A DNA stretch of 64,000 nucleotides. It comes from Chromatiaceae bacterium (GTDB lineage: Bacteria; Pseudomonadota; Gammaproteobacteria; Chromatiales; Chromatiaceae). The stretch lies in contig JACKMU010000003.1 in NCBI GenBank assembly GCA_024235215.1, forward strand, positions 186,001 through 250,000, written 5' to 3'. The notes beneath the pieces were generated by a model that was not told where the DNA came from, searched no databases, and was given only the letters and a program-made list of their open reading frames with translations. A program made the translations under genes and the position numbers. Numbering within the stretch: the stretch's first letter is position 1; each line of letters starts with the position of its first letter. Of this stretch, positions 8,925 through 18,062 are shown piece after piece.

Positions 8925-9450
8925 CGCATCACTCCGGTTCAGGCCAAGCTCTGCCACCTGCCACTCGATCGCTCGTGTGAATGTGGGTCAGATATCCCCA
9001 AAAAGATGGAACACCGGTCAGGTCGTGGTCGCTGCCCGAATCAGCCTCGATTACCAGCGTCTCCGGAAAAAGTGCTGGCAAATCGACACCCTGTTTCCTA
9101 ATCTTTGATCATAACGCTGAGCGATTCCCGGTCAGGTATTCTCAGCCAACAACGATCAAAATGAGTGGTCTTCGATATTCTTCACGATCACTCACCGATT
9201 GGGAATGGAGCTATATGCATTTACCGGGTCTCCATCCAAACCTGTCTTTTTGGACGGAGTTGTCATCCTGGTGCTACCGGAATCACTGGCTGCAGCAGCT
9301 TCATTATCTGCATCCTTTGGTCCGCAGCAGATACACCTATGTAGCTTGGGTCGAAACGAGGCTACATGGAATATCCGCAGAGGCTCGACTCAGGCAAACA
9401 CATTTTCATCAACGCTTCCTTAAACCTTGTAGTCTTTACGGATCAGAATA
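8925..9450 (+). other. Gene-poor stretch before the acyl-CoA synthetase gene
   Basis: About 526 bp without a gene I can support. Frames of up to 150 codons exist on the plus strand, but their translations look random, have no recognisable motif, and overlap each other. No clear terminator or strong sigma-70 promoter is visible. It presumably carries the promoter of the gene at 9451. Confidence 0.4.
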
Positions 9451-11259
9451 ATGAGAACCAATCGATCAGAATTGACACCAGAGGAGGCGCGCACTCTGCC
9501 CGGGCTGTTTCGCCTGCGCATCAGCAGAACGCCGGAACATATCGCCTATCGCCACTACGATGCTGCCACTGGCGCGTGGTGGGATACCAGCTGGCAGGAG
9601 ATGGGTAAAGCCACTGCGCGCTGGCAGAGCGCACTTGTCAATGAAGGACTGCAGCCGGGAGACCGGGTCGGCATCATGATGCCGAACTGCCGCGAGTGGG
9701 TGATGTTCGATCAGGCAACACTTGGGCTCGGCCTGATCAACGTCCCGTTCTTCTACAACGACCGCGGTGGCAATGTCGCTTATATCGCCAGGGATGCCGG
9801 TCTGCGTCTGCTGCTGATTCAGGGCGAGGAGCAGTGGCTGAGTCTCGAGCCGGTGCTCGATCAACTCGACGGCATTGCCAGGATGATTTCGCTGCAGTCG
9901 ATAACACTACCCAGCGCGGCGGGTCGGGTCACACCGCTCTGTGCCTGGCTGAGCGATGCAGGAGGCGATTTTCAGGTAAACGAGGATATCGATCCGAAAG
10001 GGTTGGCTACCATCGTCTACACGTCGGGCACCACCGGTCAGCCCAAGGGTGTGATGCTCAGCCACGACAATATCCTGAGCAATGCTTACCACTCACTGAT
10101 GACAACCAACATCGGCTATGGCGACAGTATGCTCTCCTTCCTGCCGCTGTCGCACATGCTGGAGCGGACCGCCGGGTACTACCTGGCTATACTCGGTGAC
10201 ATCACCGTCTCCTATGCCCGCTCGGTTCCACTGCTGGCGGAGGATCTGCTCACCATCCAACCAACGGTGCTGATCAGTGTGCCGCGCATCTATGAGCGGG
10301 TCTACGCCCGCATCCAGGAGGGGCTCACAGAGAAGCCACCGATCGTACGCAAGCTTTTCGATCTGGCGGTCGATATCGGCTGGCGGCGCTTTCTCTATCA
10401 GCAGCGGCGCGGTGCCTGGTCCCCTGCACTGCTGTTGTGGCCGGTATTGAATAGACTGGTGGCGGCGAAAGTGACCGAAAAACTGGGCGGCCGACTGCAT
10501 ACAGCGATCAGCGGCGGCGCGCCGCTTCCGGCAAAGATAGCCCGGGTATTTCTCGCGCTCGGAGTACCGATCATTCAGGGTTATGGACTGACCGAAACCA
10601 GTCCGGTACTGGCGGTGAACCAGGTCGGTGACAACCTGCCGGAGAGCGTTGGTAAACCGCTGGCTGAAATCGAACTCGCGATCGGCGAGGAGAACGAACT
10701 GTTGGCGCGCGGTCGTCCGGTGATGCTCGGCTTCTGGAATCGGCAAGCGGAGACCGCCCAGGTCATCGACTCCGAAGGTTGGTTGCATACCGGTGATATC
10801 GCCCGCATCGATGCGCAGGGCTACCTGCACATCACCGGCCGGTTGAAGGATATCATCGTACTCGCCAATGGCGAGAAGGTTTCGCCTGCCGATATGGAGA
10901 TGGCCATCGCCGCCGATCCCCTGGTCGAACAGGTGATGGTGATCGGTGAAGGAAAGCCGTTCCTATCGGCTATCCTGGTCCCGGCACAGGAACAGTGGCG
11001 CGTATGGATGAACGAGCTGGGTCGGGACCCGGATGCTGTTGCAAACTACCACGATCAAACCATACACCGACACTTGATCGAACGCATTGGAGAGCAACTG
11101 CATGACTTTCCGGGCTATGCGAAGATCTGTGCACTGACAGTGATCAAAGAGCCCTGGAGCATCGAGAACGGCCTGCTGACACCGACACTCAAAACCAAAC
11201 GCAGCGAGGTGCTGGCGCGTTACGACGAGGATGTAAAACAACTCTATCAGGGGCATTGA
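9451..11259 (+). CDS. Long-chain acyl-CoA synthetase (AMP-forming)
   Basis: A 602-residue member of the ANL superfamily, long-chain fatty acyl-CoA synthetase branch (FAA1/FadD15-like). Activates free fatty acids to acyl-CoA using ATP, at the membrane. The P-loop YTSGTTGQPKG lies at residues 190-200. Also present are LSHMLERTAGYY, the GYGLTETSPV adenine motif, the GWLHTGDIARID motif, and GRLKDIIVLANGEKVSP at the domain hinge with the catalytic Lys later in the C-terminal domain. The long insert (VKVTEKLGGRLHTAISGGAPL region) is typical of bubblegum/FAA1-type enzymes. It stands alone, with 68 bp to the convergent kinase gene. Confidence 0.92.
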   Translation: MRTNRSELTPEEARTLPGLFRLRISRTPEHIAYRHYDAATGAWWDTSWQEMGKATARWQSALVNEGLQPGDRVGIMMPNCREWVMFDQATLGLGLINVPFFYNDRGGNVAYIARDAGLRLLLIQGEEQWLSLEPVLDQLDGIARMISLQSITLPSAAGRVTPLCAWLSDAGGDFQVNEDIDPKGLATIVYTSGTTGQPKGVMLSHDNILSNAYHSLMTTNIGYGDSMLSFLPLSHMLERTAGYYLAILGDITVSYARSVPLLAEDLLTIQPTVLISVPRIYERVYARIQEGLTEKPPIVRKLFDLAVDIGWRRFLYQQRRGAWSPALLLWPVLNRLVAAKVTEKLGGRLHTAISGGAPLPAKIARVFLALGVPIIQGYGLTETSPVLAVNQVGDNLPESVGKPLAEIELAIGEENELLARGRPVMLGFWNRQAETAQVIDSEGWLHTGDIARIDAQGYLHITGRLKDIIVLANGEKVSPADMEMAIAADPLVEQVMVIGEGKPFLSAILVPAQEQWRVWMNELGRDPDAVANYHDQTIHRHLIERIGEQLHDFPGYAKICALTVIKEPWSIENGLLTPTLKTKRSEVLARYDEDVKQLYQGH

Positions 11260-11327
11260 GCAGGTCCGTACTCTACCCATGGCGCATCCGGGTAAGTTGC
11301 ACCCCGTCACGTTGGCGGTGCTATGGC

Positions 11328-13448
11328 TCAGGCGTCCCGCTGTGTCTCCTCTCCCGCAGAGAACGTGACGACAAACTCGGCTCCCGGGTCACGGTTGATC
11401 ACATCGACACGGGCTCGCATTGCCAATGCCAGTTGCTGTACCAGCGCCAGCCCGATACCGGTACCAGCTGTTTCGCGGGTTAACTCACTTTCACTGCGGT
11501 AGAACATACGAAAGATTTTTTTAACCTGATCTCCTGCCACACCCGGACCATGGTCACGCACCGACAACCGCACGCCCCCGTTCGGGGCATCGCTGAAGCG
11601 CACTTCGATCTGCTTGTTGCGTGCATTGGCTGAGAACTTGATCGCGTTGTCGACCAGATTGATCACCACCTGGGTAACGCAGTCGGGATCCACCAGGATG
11701 AGTCGTTCAGCGAGCGACGGTTCGCACACCATACGCAGACTGAAACCGGCATGCTCAGCCTGCAAGGCGGCACGCTGCCCGATCTGCTGCTGCAGCACGC
11801 CCACCTTATGCGGTTCCAGCCTGACCGGCAGTTCGTTGCGCTGCAGCCTGGCCAGCCTAAGCAGATTCTCGATCAGCCGGGAAAGTCGTTCACCTTCGTG
11901 AAAGATGTAACGGTAACAGCTCTGCCGTTTCTCATCGCTTACCCAACCTTGCAGTAGCATCTCCGCATACATACGAATCGAAGTCAGTGGCGTCTTCAGC
12001 TCATGACTTACCGCCGATACAAAATCCTGTTGCTGCCGCACCAGTTCGATTTGCCCCAGACCCAGTCGATACATCAGCAGCAGGCCACCGCAGAGCACCA
12101 ACAACAGCACGACAGCGTTCCAGAGAATGATCGATCCGCCGGTTCCGGCGGGCAGAGAGGTCACGGTAAAGAGCAGGCTGAGTTCATGCAAGGGTGCCGA
12201 AAGTGCTTTCCGGAACAGCAGCGATCCGTGAAAATCATCGCCACCGGAAAAATAGTGCTGTCCGCCAGCACCGCCAAATAGCGCCAACACATCACCCTGA
12301 TAGGCGACCATCAGATCACTCATCCTGGCGAGTGTCCCCTCACGGAACATCGCGCCGACCACCTCCTGCAGGAACGGCTGTTGCGCAATCAGCATCCCCT
12401 GGATATACCGCTCCCCTGCACGCCAGACGTTACGGAACAGCACGAACTCTCCACTGTCGAGCAGACTGAACTGGTAGCGGTCGAGCTCACTCTCAAAGGT
12501 ACGGATCGGCGTACCGGCAGACGGATAGAGATTCGCTGCAGCGCTGTCCTGCAACCCCGGTTCAGCCGCTGCCGGCAACCTGCTGCGCTCTTTGCGCATC
12601 AGCTTTTTCGGCAGCACCATGGGTGCTTCCGCATCCAGCCCCAGCCGCTTCTCATTCTCCGCCTGAAAGCGCTGGTCCAATTGCAGCGCTTCGATACGCC
12701 CAAGTGAACCGGCGGACTGCTGTACACTGCCGCTGCCGCGCTGCAGACCAGCGTGCTCCAACCGATCGAACGCAGCCTGGACTGCGCCTTGCCGCTGCTC
12801 ATCCCGAACCTGCACTCCAGGTTGTGATGCAGCGATCTCCGGAGCACGCTCATCGCTCTCGGCTGCTGCCCGATCCGTCCGGTGTGGTGCTGTGGTGGCG
12901 TGCACAGTCACCTGCTGACGCTCATCTTCAAGGCGCCTGGCTGTCGAAACCAGACGGTTGTTGTGCAGTATGTGCTGCACTGTCTGTGCCAGCTCCAAAC
13001 GCTGACGATATTCAGTTTCGGGGATTCCGTAGTCCGCTTGGTTGCCCGGCCCAGTGGGTAGCAATGGTGTGCTGAAGCGTCCTTCGGCATCGATCTGGAA
13101 GTAGCCGATCAAACCGGGAATATCAGTTGCTACAGGATAGGAAGCGAGCACCGACCGCTGCAGGAAGTTTGCACTGCTGTCGCCCAGTACGTTGAGAAAG
13201 GAGAAATCGGTAAAGGGCCGCGACTCCTCGATCTGTAACAGCTGCAGATAGCGTTTGTCGATACGTGCCTGCAGCTCCTCGGCCAGCACCCGGTGGCGGT
13301 GAAAAGCCTCCCATTTCAGTTCCGAGTAAGCCTGCAGCACCAGCACCAGTGCAGGCAGACCCAATGCCAGAAAGAACAGCGCCAGCCGGCGGCGTAGCCC
13401 CCTTCGATCCAGCCCGATGAACGCGCGGCGCAGCGACACCAGGATCAC
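11328..13448 (-). CDS. Sensor histidine kinase with large periplasmic domain (partner of the OmpR-type regulator upstream)
   Basis: About 706 residues. A membrane segment near residues 22-44 is followed by a ~370-residue periplasmic part with a Gln/Arg/Ala-rich, low-complexity middle (about 150-260). A second segment (IILWNAVVLLLVLCGGLLLMY) precedes the HisKA motif SAVSHELKTPLTSIR (His482) and an HATPase with NLVDNAIKFSANA, RDHGPGV and TGIGLALVQQLA. The GTG at 13448 overlaps the regulator stop as GTGA, so the genes are translationally coupled; longer frames run through the regulator gene and are rejected. The periplasmic domain matches no sensor I know. The pair diverges from the PspA-like/VWA operon and probably controls it. 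Confidence 0.88.
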   Translation of the reverse strand: MILVSLRRAFIGLDRRGLRRRLALFFLALGLPALVLVLQAYSELKWEAFHRHRVLAEELQARIDKRYLQLLQIEESRPFTDFSFLNVLGDSSANFLQRSVLASYPVATDIPGLIGYFQIDAEGRFSTPLLPTGPGNQADYGIPETEYRQRLELAQTVQHILHNNRLVSTARRLEDERQQVTVHATTAPHRTDRAAAESDERAPEIAASQPGVQVRDEQRQGAVQAAFDRLEHAGLQRGSGSVQQSAGSLGRIEALQLDQRFQAENEKRLGLDAEAPMVLPKKLMRKERSRLPAAAEPGLQDSAAANLYPSAGTPIRTFESELDRYQFSLLDSGEFVLFRNVWRAGERYIQGMLIAQQPFLQEVVGAMFREGTLARMSDLMVAYQGDVLALFGGAGGQHYFSGGDDFHGSLLFRKALSAPLHELSLLFTVTSLPAGTGGSIILWNAVVLLLVLCGGLLLMYRLGLGQIELVRQQQDFVSAVSHELKTPLTSIRMYAEMLLQGWVSDEKRQSCYRYIFHEGERLSRLIENLLRLARLQRNELPVRLEPHKVGVLQQQIGQRAALQAEHAGFSLRMVCEPSLAERLILVDPDCVTQVVINLVDNAIKFSANARNKQIEVRFSDAPNGGVRLSVRDHGPGVAGDQVKKIFRMFYRSESELTRETAGTGIGLALVQQLALAMRARVDVINRDPGAEFVVTFSAGEETQRDA

Positions 13449-14149
13449 GCCTCCGTCTGCAGCCGGTACCCGGCGCCACGCACCGTGATCAGGAAATGGG
13501 GCTGGCTCGGATCCGCTTCGATCTTGCGGCGCAGCTTGGCGATGTGAATATCGACGGTACGGGTCTCCAGTGCCAGGTTCCTGGCATAGCCCCAAACTTC
13601 GCACAGCAGCTCTTCGCGTGATACCGGGCGCTCCTGATTGGCATGCAGGTACTGAAGAATCGTCATCTCCCGGCGGGTGAATGCGACACGCCGCTCACCG
13701 CAGCGACCAGAGAGATTGAGGCAGTCCAACTCAGCCTGAGCACCAAGCTGAATGTGCTGCGCCGTCTCCTTTTCGCTGCGGGTACGCCGCAGCACCGCTT
13801 TCACCCGCGCCACCAGTTGCGTGATGGAGAAGGGTTTGGCGACATAGTCATCGGCGCCGAGCGCCAGCCCCTGAACAATATCGTCGTCCGCCGACCTGGC
13901 GGTGAGCATGATGATCGCCAGATCCGGTTCCTCCACGCGTAGCCGCTCGCACACTGCAAACCCGTCCAGCTTCGGAAGCATGATATCCAGCAGCACCAGG
14001 TCAAAGCTGCCGCCAAGCGCCTTGGCAAGACCGCTTTCGCCGTCCACGGCAGTTTCTACGGTGTAGCCGTGGTAGAGAAAAACATCCACCAGACCCTCGC
14101 GTATCGGTGCCTCGTCTTCGATGATAAGAATACGGTATCTCATTTGCAT
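13445..14149 (-). CDS. OmpR/PhoB-family response regulator
   Basis: 234 residues: receiver domain with the acidic pair ED near residue 11, phospho-acceptor Asp55 in LLDIMLPKLDG, T/S switch in MLTARS and Lys in YVAKPFS, then a winged-helix domain ending RTVDIHIAKLRRKIEADP and ITVRGAGYRL. It has the form of a DNA-binding regulator phosphorylated by the kinase encoded immediately downstream (4-nt overlap). Two ATGs two codons apart (14149, 14143) are both usable; neither has a strong ribosome site. Direct repeats GTAAA-N6-GTAAA in the divergent intergenic region are candidate binding sites. Confidence 0.93.
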   Translation of the reverse strand: MQMRYRILIIEDEAPIREGLVDVFLYHGYTVETAVDGESGLAKALGGSFDLVLLDIMLPKLDGFAVCERLRVEEPDLAIIMLTARSADDDIVQGLALGADDYVAKPFSITQLVARVKAVLRRTRSEKETAQHIQLGAQAELDCLNLSGRCGERRVAFTRREMTILQYLHANQERPVSREELLCEVWGYARNLALETRTVDIHIAKLRRKIEADPSQPHFLITVRGAGYRLQTEA

Positions 14150-14520
14150 TGGTTGAATGACTGCCGCGTTCGCAATTTGAGCTGCCTCTGAAAGACAGGG
14201 GAAAAAAAGTTGAACAACGCCCTCCCGGCAATTTCAGTGAACAACAATCGAGAAGTAAATTTTGCGGAAAACGCCATTTTCAATCGTGCGCCGGGAGTGA
14301 AAATGGCCCCATCCAAGTACCGTGGGAAATGCCCATCGCTTCATCGTCTCTTTGGAGGCGGCTGACCCGAAAGCATATTCCGACTCTAACATCCAGGCTG
14401 CTGCGGGAGTTGTAAATTTTATGTAAAAACAGCAGCCGAAATTTTACCAAACTCTGTCTGTTTGCCCACAGCGTCACCTCCTAGACTGGTAACCGAATCC
14501 ACAGACGGGAGGAGTGAATC
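14150..14520. promoter_or_regulatory. Divergent intergenic region between the two-component genes and the PspA-like operon, with candidate regulator box
   Basis: 371 bp. GTAAATTTTATGTAAA at 14412-14427 contains two GTAAA half-sites 11 bp apart, the spacing typical of OmpR/PhoB-family dimers. This repeat is enclosed by an inverted repeat, GGCTGCTG at 14396-14403 and CAGCAGCC at 14430-14437. GTAAATTTT occurs again at 14255-14263 and TTTTAC at 14442-14447. A good ribosome site (GGAGG) precedes the ATG at 14521. That the boxes bind the adjacent regulator is inference. Confidence 0.45.
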
Positions 14521-15057
14521 ATGGCTTTGCTCAGACGCTTTTCGCGACTGGTACTGGCAGATCTGCACGCGCTGCTCGACCAGCTGGAAGAGCCCGACAT
14601 TCTGCTGCGGCAGGCGGTGCGTGAAATGGAGGAGATTCTTGGCCGGCAGCAGCAACAGCATAAACAGTTACTGCGTGAGCTGGCGCAGATCTATCAAAGA
14701 GAGGATGAGATAAACCAGGCCCAGGCCGCTGTCGAACATGAACTGGACCTCTGTTTCGAGTACGGCCGGGAGAGCATTGCCCGACCATTGCTGAAACGGC
14801 GGCTGGAGGCACAGTGCGTACTGAGACTGCTGGCCCAACGGCGAGACCGGGTTGCGCACAGTCGCGGCGAACTCGAAGAGAGCATTGCACAGAACCGCGC
14901 TCGGCTGGAGTCCATCATGGGGAAAGTCGAACTACTGGCGACAGACAAACCGCAAGCACCAGCTGCTGAAACTTGGCCCGATATGGCGCTTGCCATACGC
15001 GATCAGCAGGTGGAGATCGAACTGCTGCGCGAAAAACAGAAGCGGGGGTTGCAATGA
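14521..15057 (+). CDS. Short PspA/IM30-like coiled-coil protein
   Basis: 178 residues, mostly coiled coil. The N-terminus MALLRRFSRLVLADLHALL, followed by LEEPDILLRQAVREMEEIL, matches the amphipathic helix and first helix of PspA/Vipp1 (usual pattern: short basic amphipathic helix, N/D-x-N/H-x-LL, D/E-P, R-x-M-x-x-EM). The protein is shorter than PspA (~220), ending before the last helices. PspA family members bind and remodel stressed inner membranes (ESCRT-III relatives). A GGGAGGAG ribosome site is present. The stop overlaps the next gene as ATGA, so the membrane protein and VWA protein are made with it. No pspF, pspB or pspC is nearby; control is probably by the divergent two-component pair. 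Confidence 0.78.
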   Translation: MALLRRFSRLVLADLHALLDQLEEPDILLRQAVREMEEILGRQQQQHKQLLRELAQIYQREDEINQAQAAVEHELDLCFEYGRESIARPLLKRRLEAQCVLRLLAQRRDRVAHSRGELEESIAQNRARLESIMGKVELLATDKPQAPAAETWPDMALAIRDQQVEIELLREKQKRGLQ

Positions 15058-15614
15058 AGCAGCCTACCTTTGTCGAAGGCGTGCTAGTGGCGTTAATCGT
15101 CGCCGCTGGCGGTACACTTCTCTTCAACCTGGCGCAACTGGCCTATCCGATAGATGCGATTCTGCGCCTGCTGATCCCGCTGCTGAATCTGTGCTACGTC
15201 ATCTACTTGTCCACCCGTTGCCGTGCGCGGTTGGGGCGGACAACCGCTTTCGCAGCCTGGTTCCTGCTCTCCGCAGCTGGCCTGATGCTGTCACTGCCAC
15301 TGCTCGCATTGATAGCCTTGCATGCCTTCTTTATCTGGGTTGTCCGCTCGCTCTATTTTCATCCGGGTCCGTTCTCTGCCGCGGTGGATCTGGCACTGAC
15401 TCTCTGCAGTCTGGCGGCATCGCTCTGGGCAAGTCTGCAGAGCGGTAATCTTTTTCTCTCTATCTGGTGTTTTTTTCTGATCCAGGCGTTGTTTGTTTTG
15501 ATCCCCGTGGAGTGGCCGCACAAATGCCCGGATAGAAACACCGAAGAGGAGCGTTTTTGCCAGGCTTATCAAACTGCGCAGAAGGCGTTTGCAAAACTGA
15601 TCGCACACATGTGA
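15054..15614 (+). CDS. Integral membrane protein of unknown function in the PspA-like/VWA operon
   Basis: 186 residues with about five to six hydrophobic segments (roughly residues 8-28, 32-52, 65-85, 86-102, 110-128, 134-155) and a polar, charged C-terminal tail from residue ~155 (PHKCPDRNTEEERFCQAYQTAQKAFAK). I do not recognise the family. The ATG at 15054 overlaps the PspA-like stop by 4 nt and has AGCGGGGG before it; an upstream in-frame start at 14973 lies inside the previous gene and is not favoured. Sitting between a membrane-stress coiled coil and an exported VWA protein, it may be the membrane link of a complex; that is inference. Confidence 0.8.
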   Translation: MKQPTFVEGVLVALIVAAGGTLLFNLAQLAYPIDAILRLLIPLLNLCYVIYLSTRCRARLGRTTAFAAWFLLSAAGLMLSLPLLALIALHAFFIWVVRSLYFHPGPFSAAVDLALTLCSLAASLWASLQSGNLFLSIWCFFLIQALFVLIPVEWPHKCPDRNTEEERFCQAYQTAQKAFAKLIAHM

Positions 15615-15633
15615 CCCAATCGGAGAAGATTTC

Positions 15634-16839
15634 ATGAAGACAAAACTGATCGCTTTGACTCTGTTCAGCGTAACCGCAGCGGTGGTCGCTGCTTACCCCG
15701 CTTTTGAAACACGCGACTTGGAGAGGCAGGTTCCGACCCCGGATACGAACCCCGTGCAGCCGCTTTTGGCGCAGCACCGGATCGATCTGGTATTCGCGTT
15801 GGACACCACAGGCAGCATGGGGGGGCTGATCGAGGCTGCCAAGGAGAAGATCTGGTCCATCACCTCCAACCTGGCCGCTGCTCAACCAACTCCCGAGATA
15901 CGCATTGGACTGGTCGCTTACCGTGATCGCGGCGATAACTACGTCACGCTGGTGCACGATCTCTCCACTGACATCGACAGTGTCTATGCGACACTGATGG
16001 AGTTGCAGGCCGCAGGCGGTGGCGACGGTCCGGAGAGTGTCAATCAGGCGCTCGACGATGCTCTCAACAAGATCTCCTGGAGCCAGGACACAAACACCTA
16101 CAAGGTGATTTTTCTGGTTGGTGACGCTGAACCGCATATGGATTATCCGAACGAGCGACGTTATCCGCAGATCCTGGCCGACGCGCGCAAACGCCAGATC
16201 AGGATCAACACCGTCCAATGCGGACAGGATGACGCCACCCGCGTGAGTTGGAGTGAAATAGCCCGGCTCGGTGCCGGCGCCTATCTGCAGGTGGATCAAT
16301 CGGGCAGCGCTGTGGCAATTTCCACCCCTTTCGACAGTAAGATCGCGGAACTCTCGCAAGCGCTGGATGAGACTCGCCTCTACTACGGTAGCGCATCAGA
16401 GAGAGCACATCTGCAGTCAAAACTGGAGGCGGCCAAGAAGCTGCATGCTGGCGCATCCACTGCATCGCGTGCCCGGCGTGCCGAGTACAACCTGTCGGCA
16501 AGCGGAGAAACCAATTTCCTGGGAGAGAACGAACTGGTCGACGCGGTCAACAGTGGCAGAGTGGCGCTTGACAACATCGAGAACGATACTTTGCCGGGCA
16601 GCCTGCAGGCGATGGCGCCAGCGGATCGAAAACGCTTGATCGAACAGAAAGCGGAGCAACGTAAAATTCTGCGACAGGAGATCGGGAAGCTGAGTCATAA
16701 GCGCTCCGAATACCTTGAACAAAAAGTGAAAGAACTGGGTAATGATGAAGCCTCTCTCGACCACAAGATCCAGAGCGTAGTGAAGGCGCAAGCTACGACA
16801 GAGGGATTGCGCTATGACGACGGTGCCATGCACTACTGA
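15634..16839 (+). CDS. Exported von Willebrand factor A (VWA) domain protein
   Basis: 401 residues. Signal peptide MKTKLIALTLFSVTAAVVAA, then a VWA domain from residue ~48 with the MIDAS-type DTTGSMGG (Asp57, Ser61), VAYRDRGDNYV, GGDGPESVNQAL and IFLVGDAEPHMDY. The rest (residues ~245-401) is a highly charged helical region with Lys/Glu-rich coiled-coil character. VWA domains bind divalent metals and protein partners. The start follows the membrane protein stop by 19 nt with a GGAGA ribosome site. Probably the periplasmic end product of the PspA-like operon; partner unknown. Confidence 0.88.
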   Translation: MKTKLIALTLFSVTAAVVAAYPAFETRDLERQVPTPDTNPVQPLLAQHRIDLVFALDTTGSMGGLIEAAKEKIWSITSNLAAAQPTPEIRIGLVAYRDRGDNYVTLVHDLSTDIDSVYATLMELQAAGGGDGPESVNQALDDALNKISWSQDTNTYKVIFLVGDAEPHMDYPNERRYPQILADARKRQIRINTVQCGQDDATRVSWSEIARLGAGAYLQVDQSGSAVAISTPFDSKIAELSQALDETRLYYGSASERAHLQSKLEAAKKLHAGASTASRARRAEYNLSASGETNFLGENELVDAVNSGRVALDNIENDTLPGSLQAMAPADRKRLIEQKAEQRKILRQEIGKLSHKRSEYLEQKVKELGNDEASLDHKIQSVVKAQATTEGLRYDDGAMHY

Positions 16840-18062
16840 ATGCAGTGTGATCCTCCAACCGCAGACACACCGGTAACATCCAACTTTCACTCGGAGGTTC
16901 CGGCACGGGCCGTGATCGATGAACTGAAGCCAGAGCGTAGTATCTGAAAATGCAGGGATTCAATCAAATGAAACAGTAATCTTTCTTGTTCCGGAAATGC
17001 TTCCGGCACAGGTGCAGAATGGTTGCCGGACTGCGCTGAAGCGTTACAGTATCTATACCTGTCCATTTAAGAGTGAAGCGATTTGATTGATCGCTTCGCT
17101 TAGTTTTCAGCAATAGGTAAATACCCCTCACTCTGCGGCGGCACTTTCTCACCATTTGATAAAACAGGATACTTTCGCGCGCACTCAGTACTGAGTGATA
17201 TTAAGAAAACCGCCCCTCCTTTCCAAGATTCCGGTTACCACGATTTTATCGACTTTTTCCATTCAAATAGACAATCTTACAATCCGGGAAAAGTTGCTGT
17301 GAAACTCAGAACACAAGTTGGATTCCCGCCGGCTCCATCCACCCTCTCTCTTTAGGAAAGAACTTATTCAACCAGTGTAAAGGAGCGAACAATATCGTCA
17401 TGAAACTTTCTGACGAATGGACAAGGCGCTGTCGACCGGGCATAGCAATCTTTTTCTCTGGACCGACGAGTGACGCTTCGGCAATGGCGCAACATGCCAG
17501 CACGCGTGATATAAATTCTTGCAGTTAAGGCTGACCCTTGATCCCAGGCCGTCGAATGTTGCCTGACCGAATGTGGAGTGAATCAATGCACTTCACAAGC
17601 AGGAAATCACTCCCATGGAGTGTAAATAGGCTACCGGTTGCACTATTTGATCTCGACTACAAGCCAGGCAGCACACTTTGCAAAGACCATAGCTGATGTA
17701 GGAAAGGGGGAGTTATTGCAGTGAATCGGAGAGGAAGACACACACAAAGCGTTGAGTGAACAGGTGCAGCAGCCAAATCAGGAGAATTGCTCTTACCTTC
17801 TTTGAACAATATTTGAACACTAAAGATATTCAAATTAATTCCGATCAGATACAAAACAGCCTTCGGTTGCGCGAAAGTCGATTACTGATAATCGAAATCT
17901 ATTGTAGAATCTGCTCTATAATTGAGTACGCAACTAATCTGCATCGGGAATATTATCTGCAGCTTCACAGTTCCGATCAACCGCTAGAGGTTTCAGGTAA
18001 TGTTTGGCAATATTCATCTCAAACAGTTTTTTACCCTTGTTCATCTATAAATAGGAAACGAA
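16840..18062. other. Long gene-poor, AT-richer region
   Basis: About 1.2 kb without a supportable gene. Short frames of 60-110 codons occur on both strands but show no motif or ribosome site. A hairpin with stem GAAGCGAT at 17075-17082, 7-nt loop, and ATCGCTTC at 17090-17097 is followed by a T-rich run and could end the VWA operon. A second one, CCGGAA/TTCCGG at 16991-17006, has no T run. The last 300 bp are clearly AT-rich, consistent with the promoter of the basic protein gene at 18063. Confidence 0.4.
17075..17107 (+). terminator. Possible weak intrinsic terminator
   Basis: Perfect 8-bp stem GAAGCGAT/ATCGCTTC with loop TTGATTG, followed by GCTTAGTTTT. The T run is short and offset, so termination is uncertain. 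Confidence 0.35.

Noticed and set aside
8981..9451. A 156-codon plus-strand frame in the gap before the acyl-CoA synthetase gene
   Set aside because: Translation is random, rich in Trp/Ser/His, with no motif and overlapping frames of equal length; no ribosome site.
17306..17503. Short frames in the 1.2-kb gap at 16840-18062
   Set aside because: No ribosome sites, no motifs and no conservation evidence available from sequence alone.
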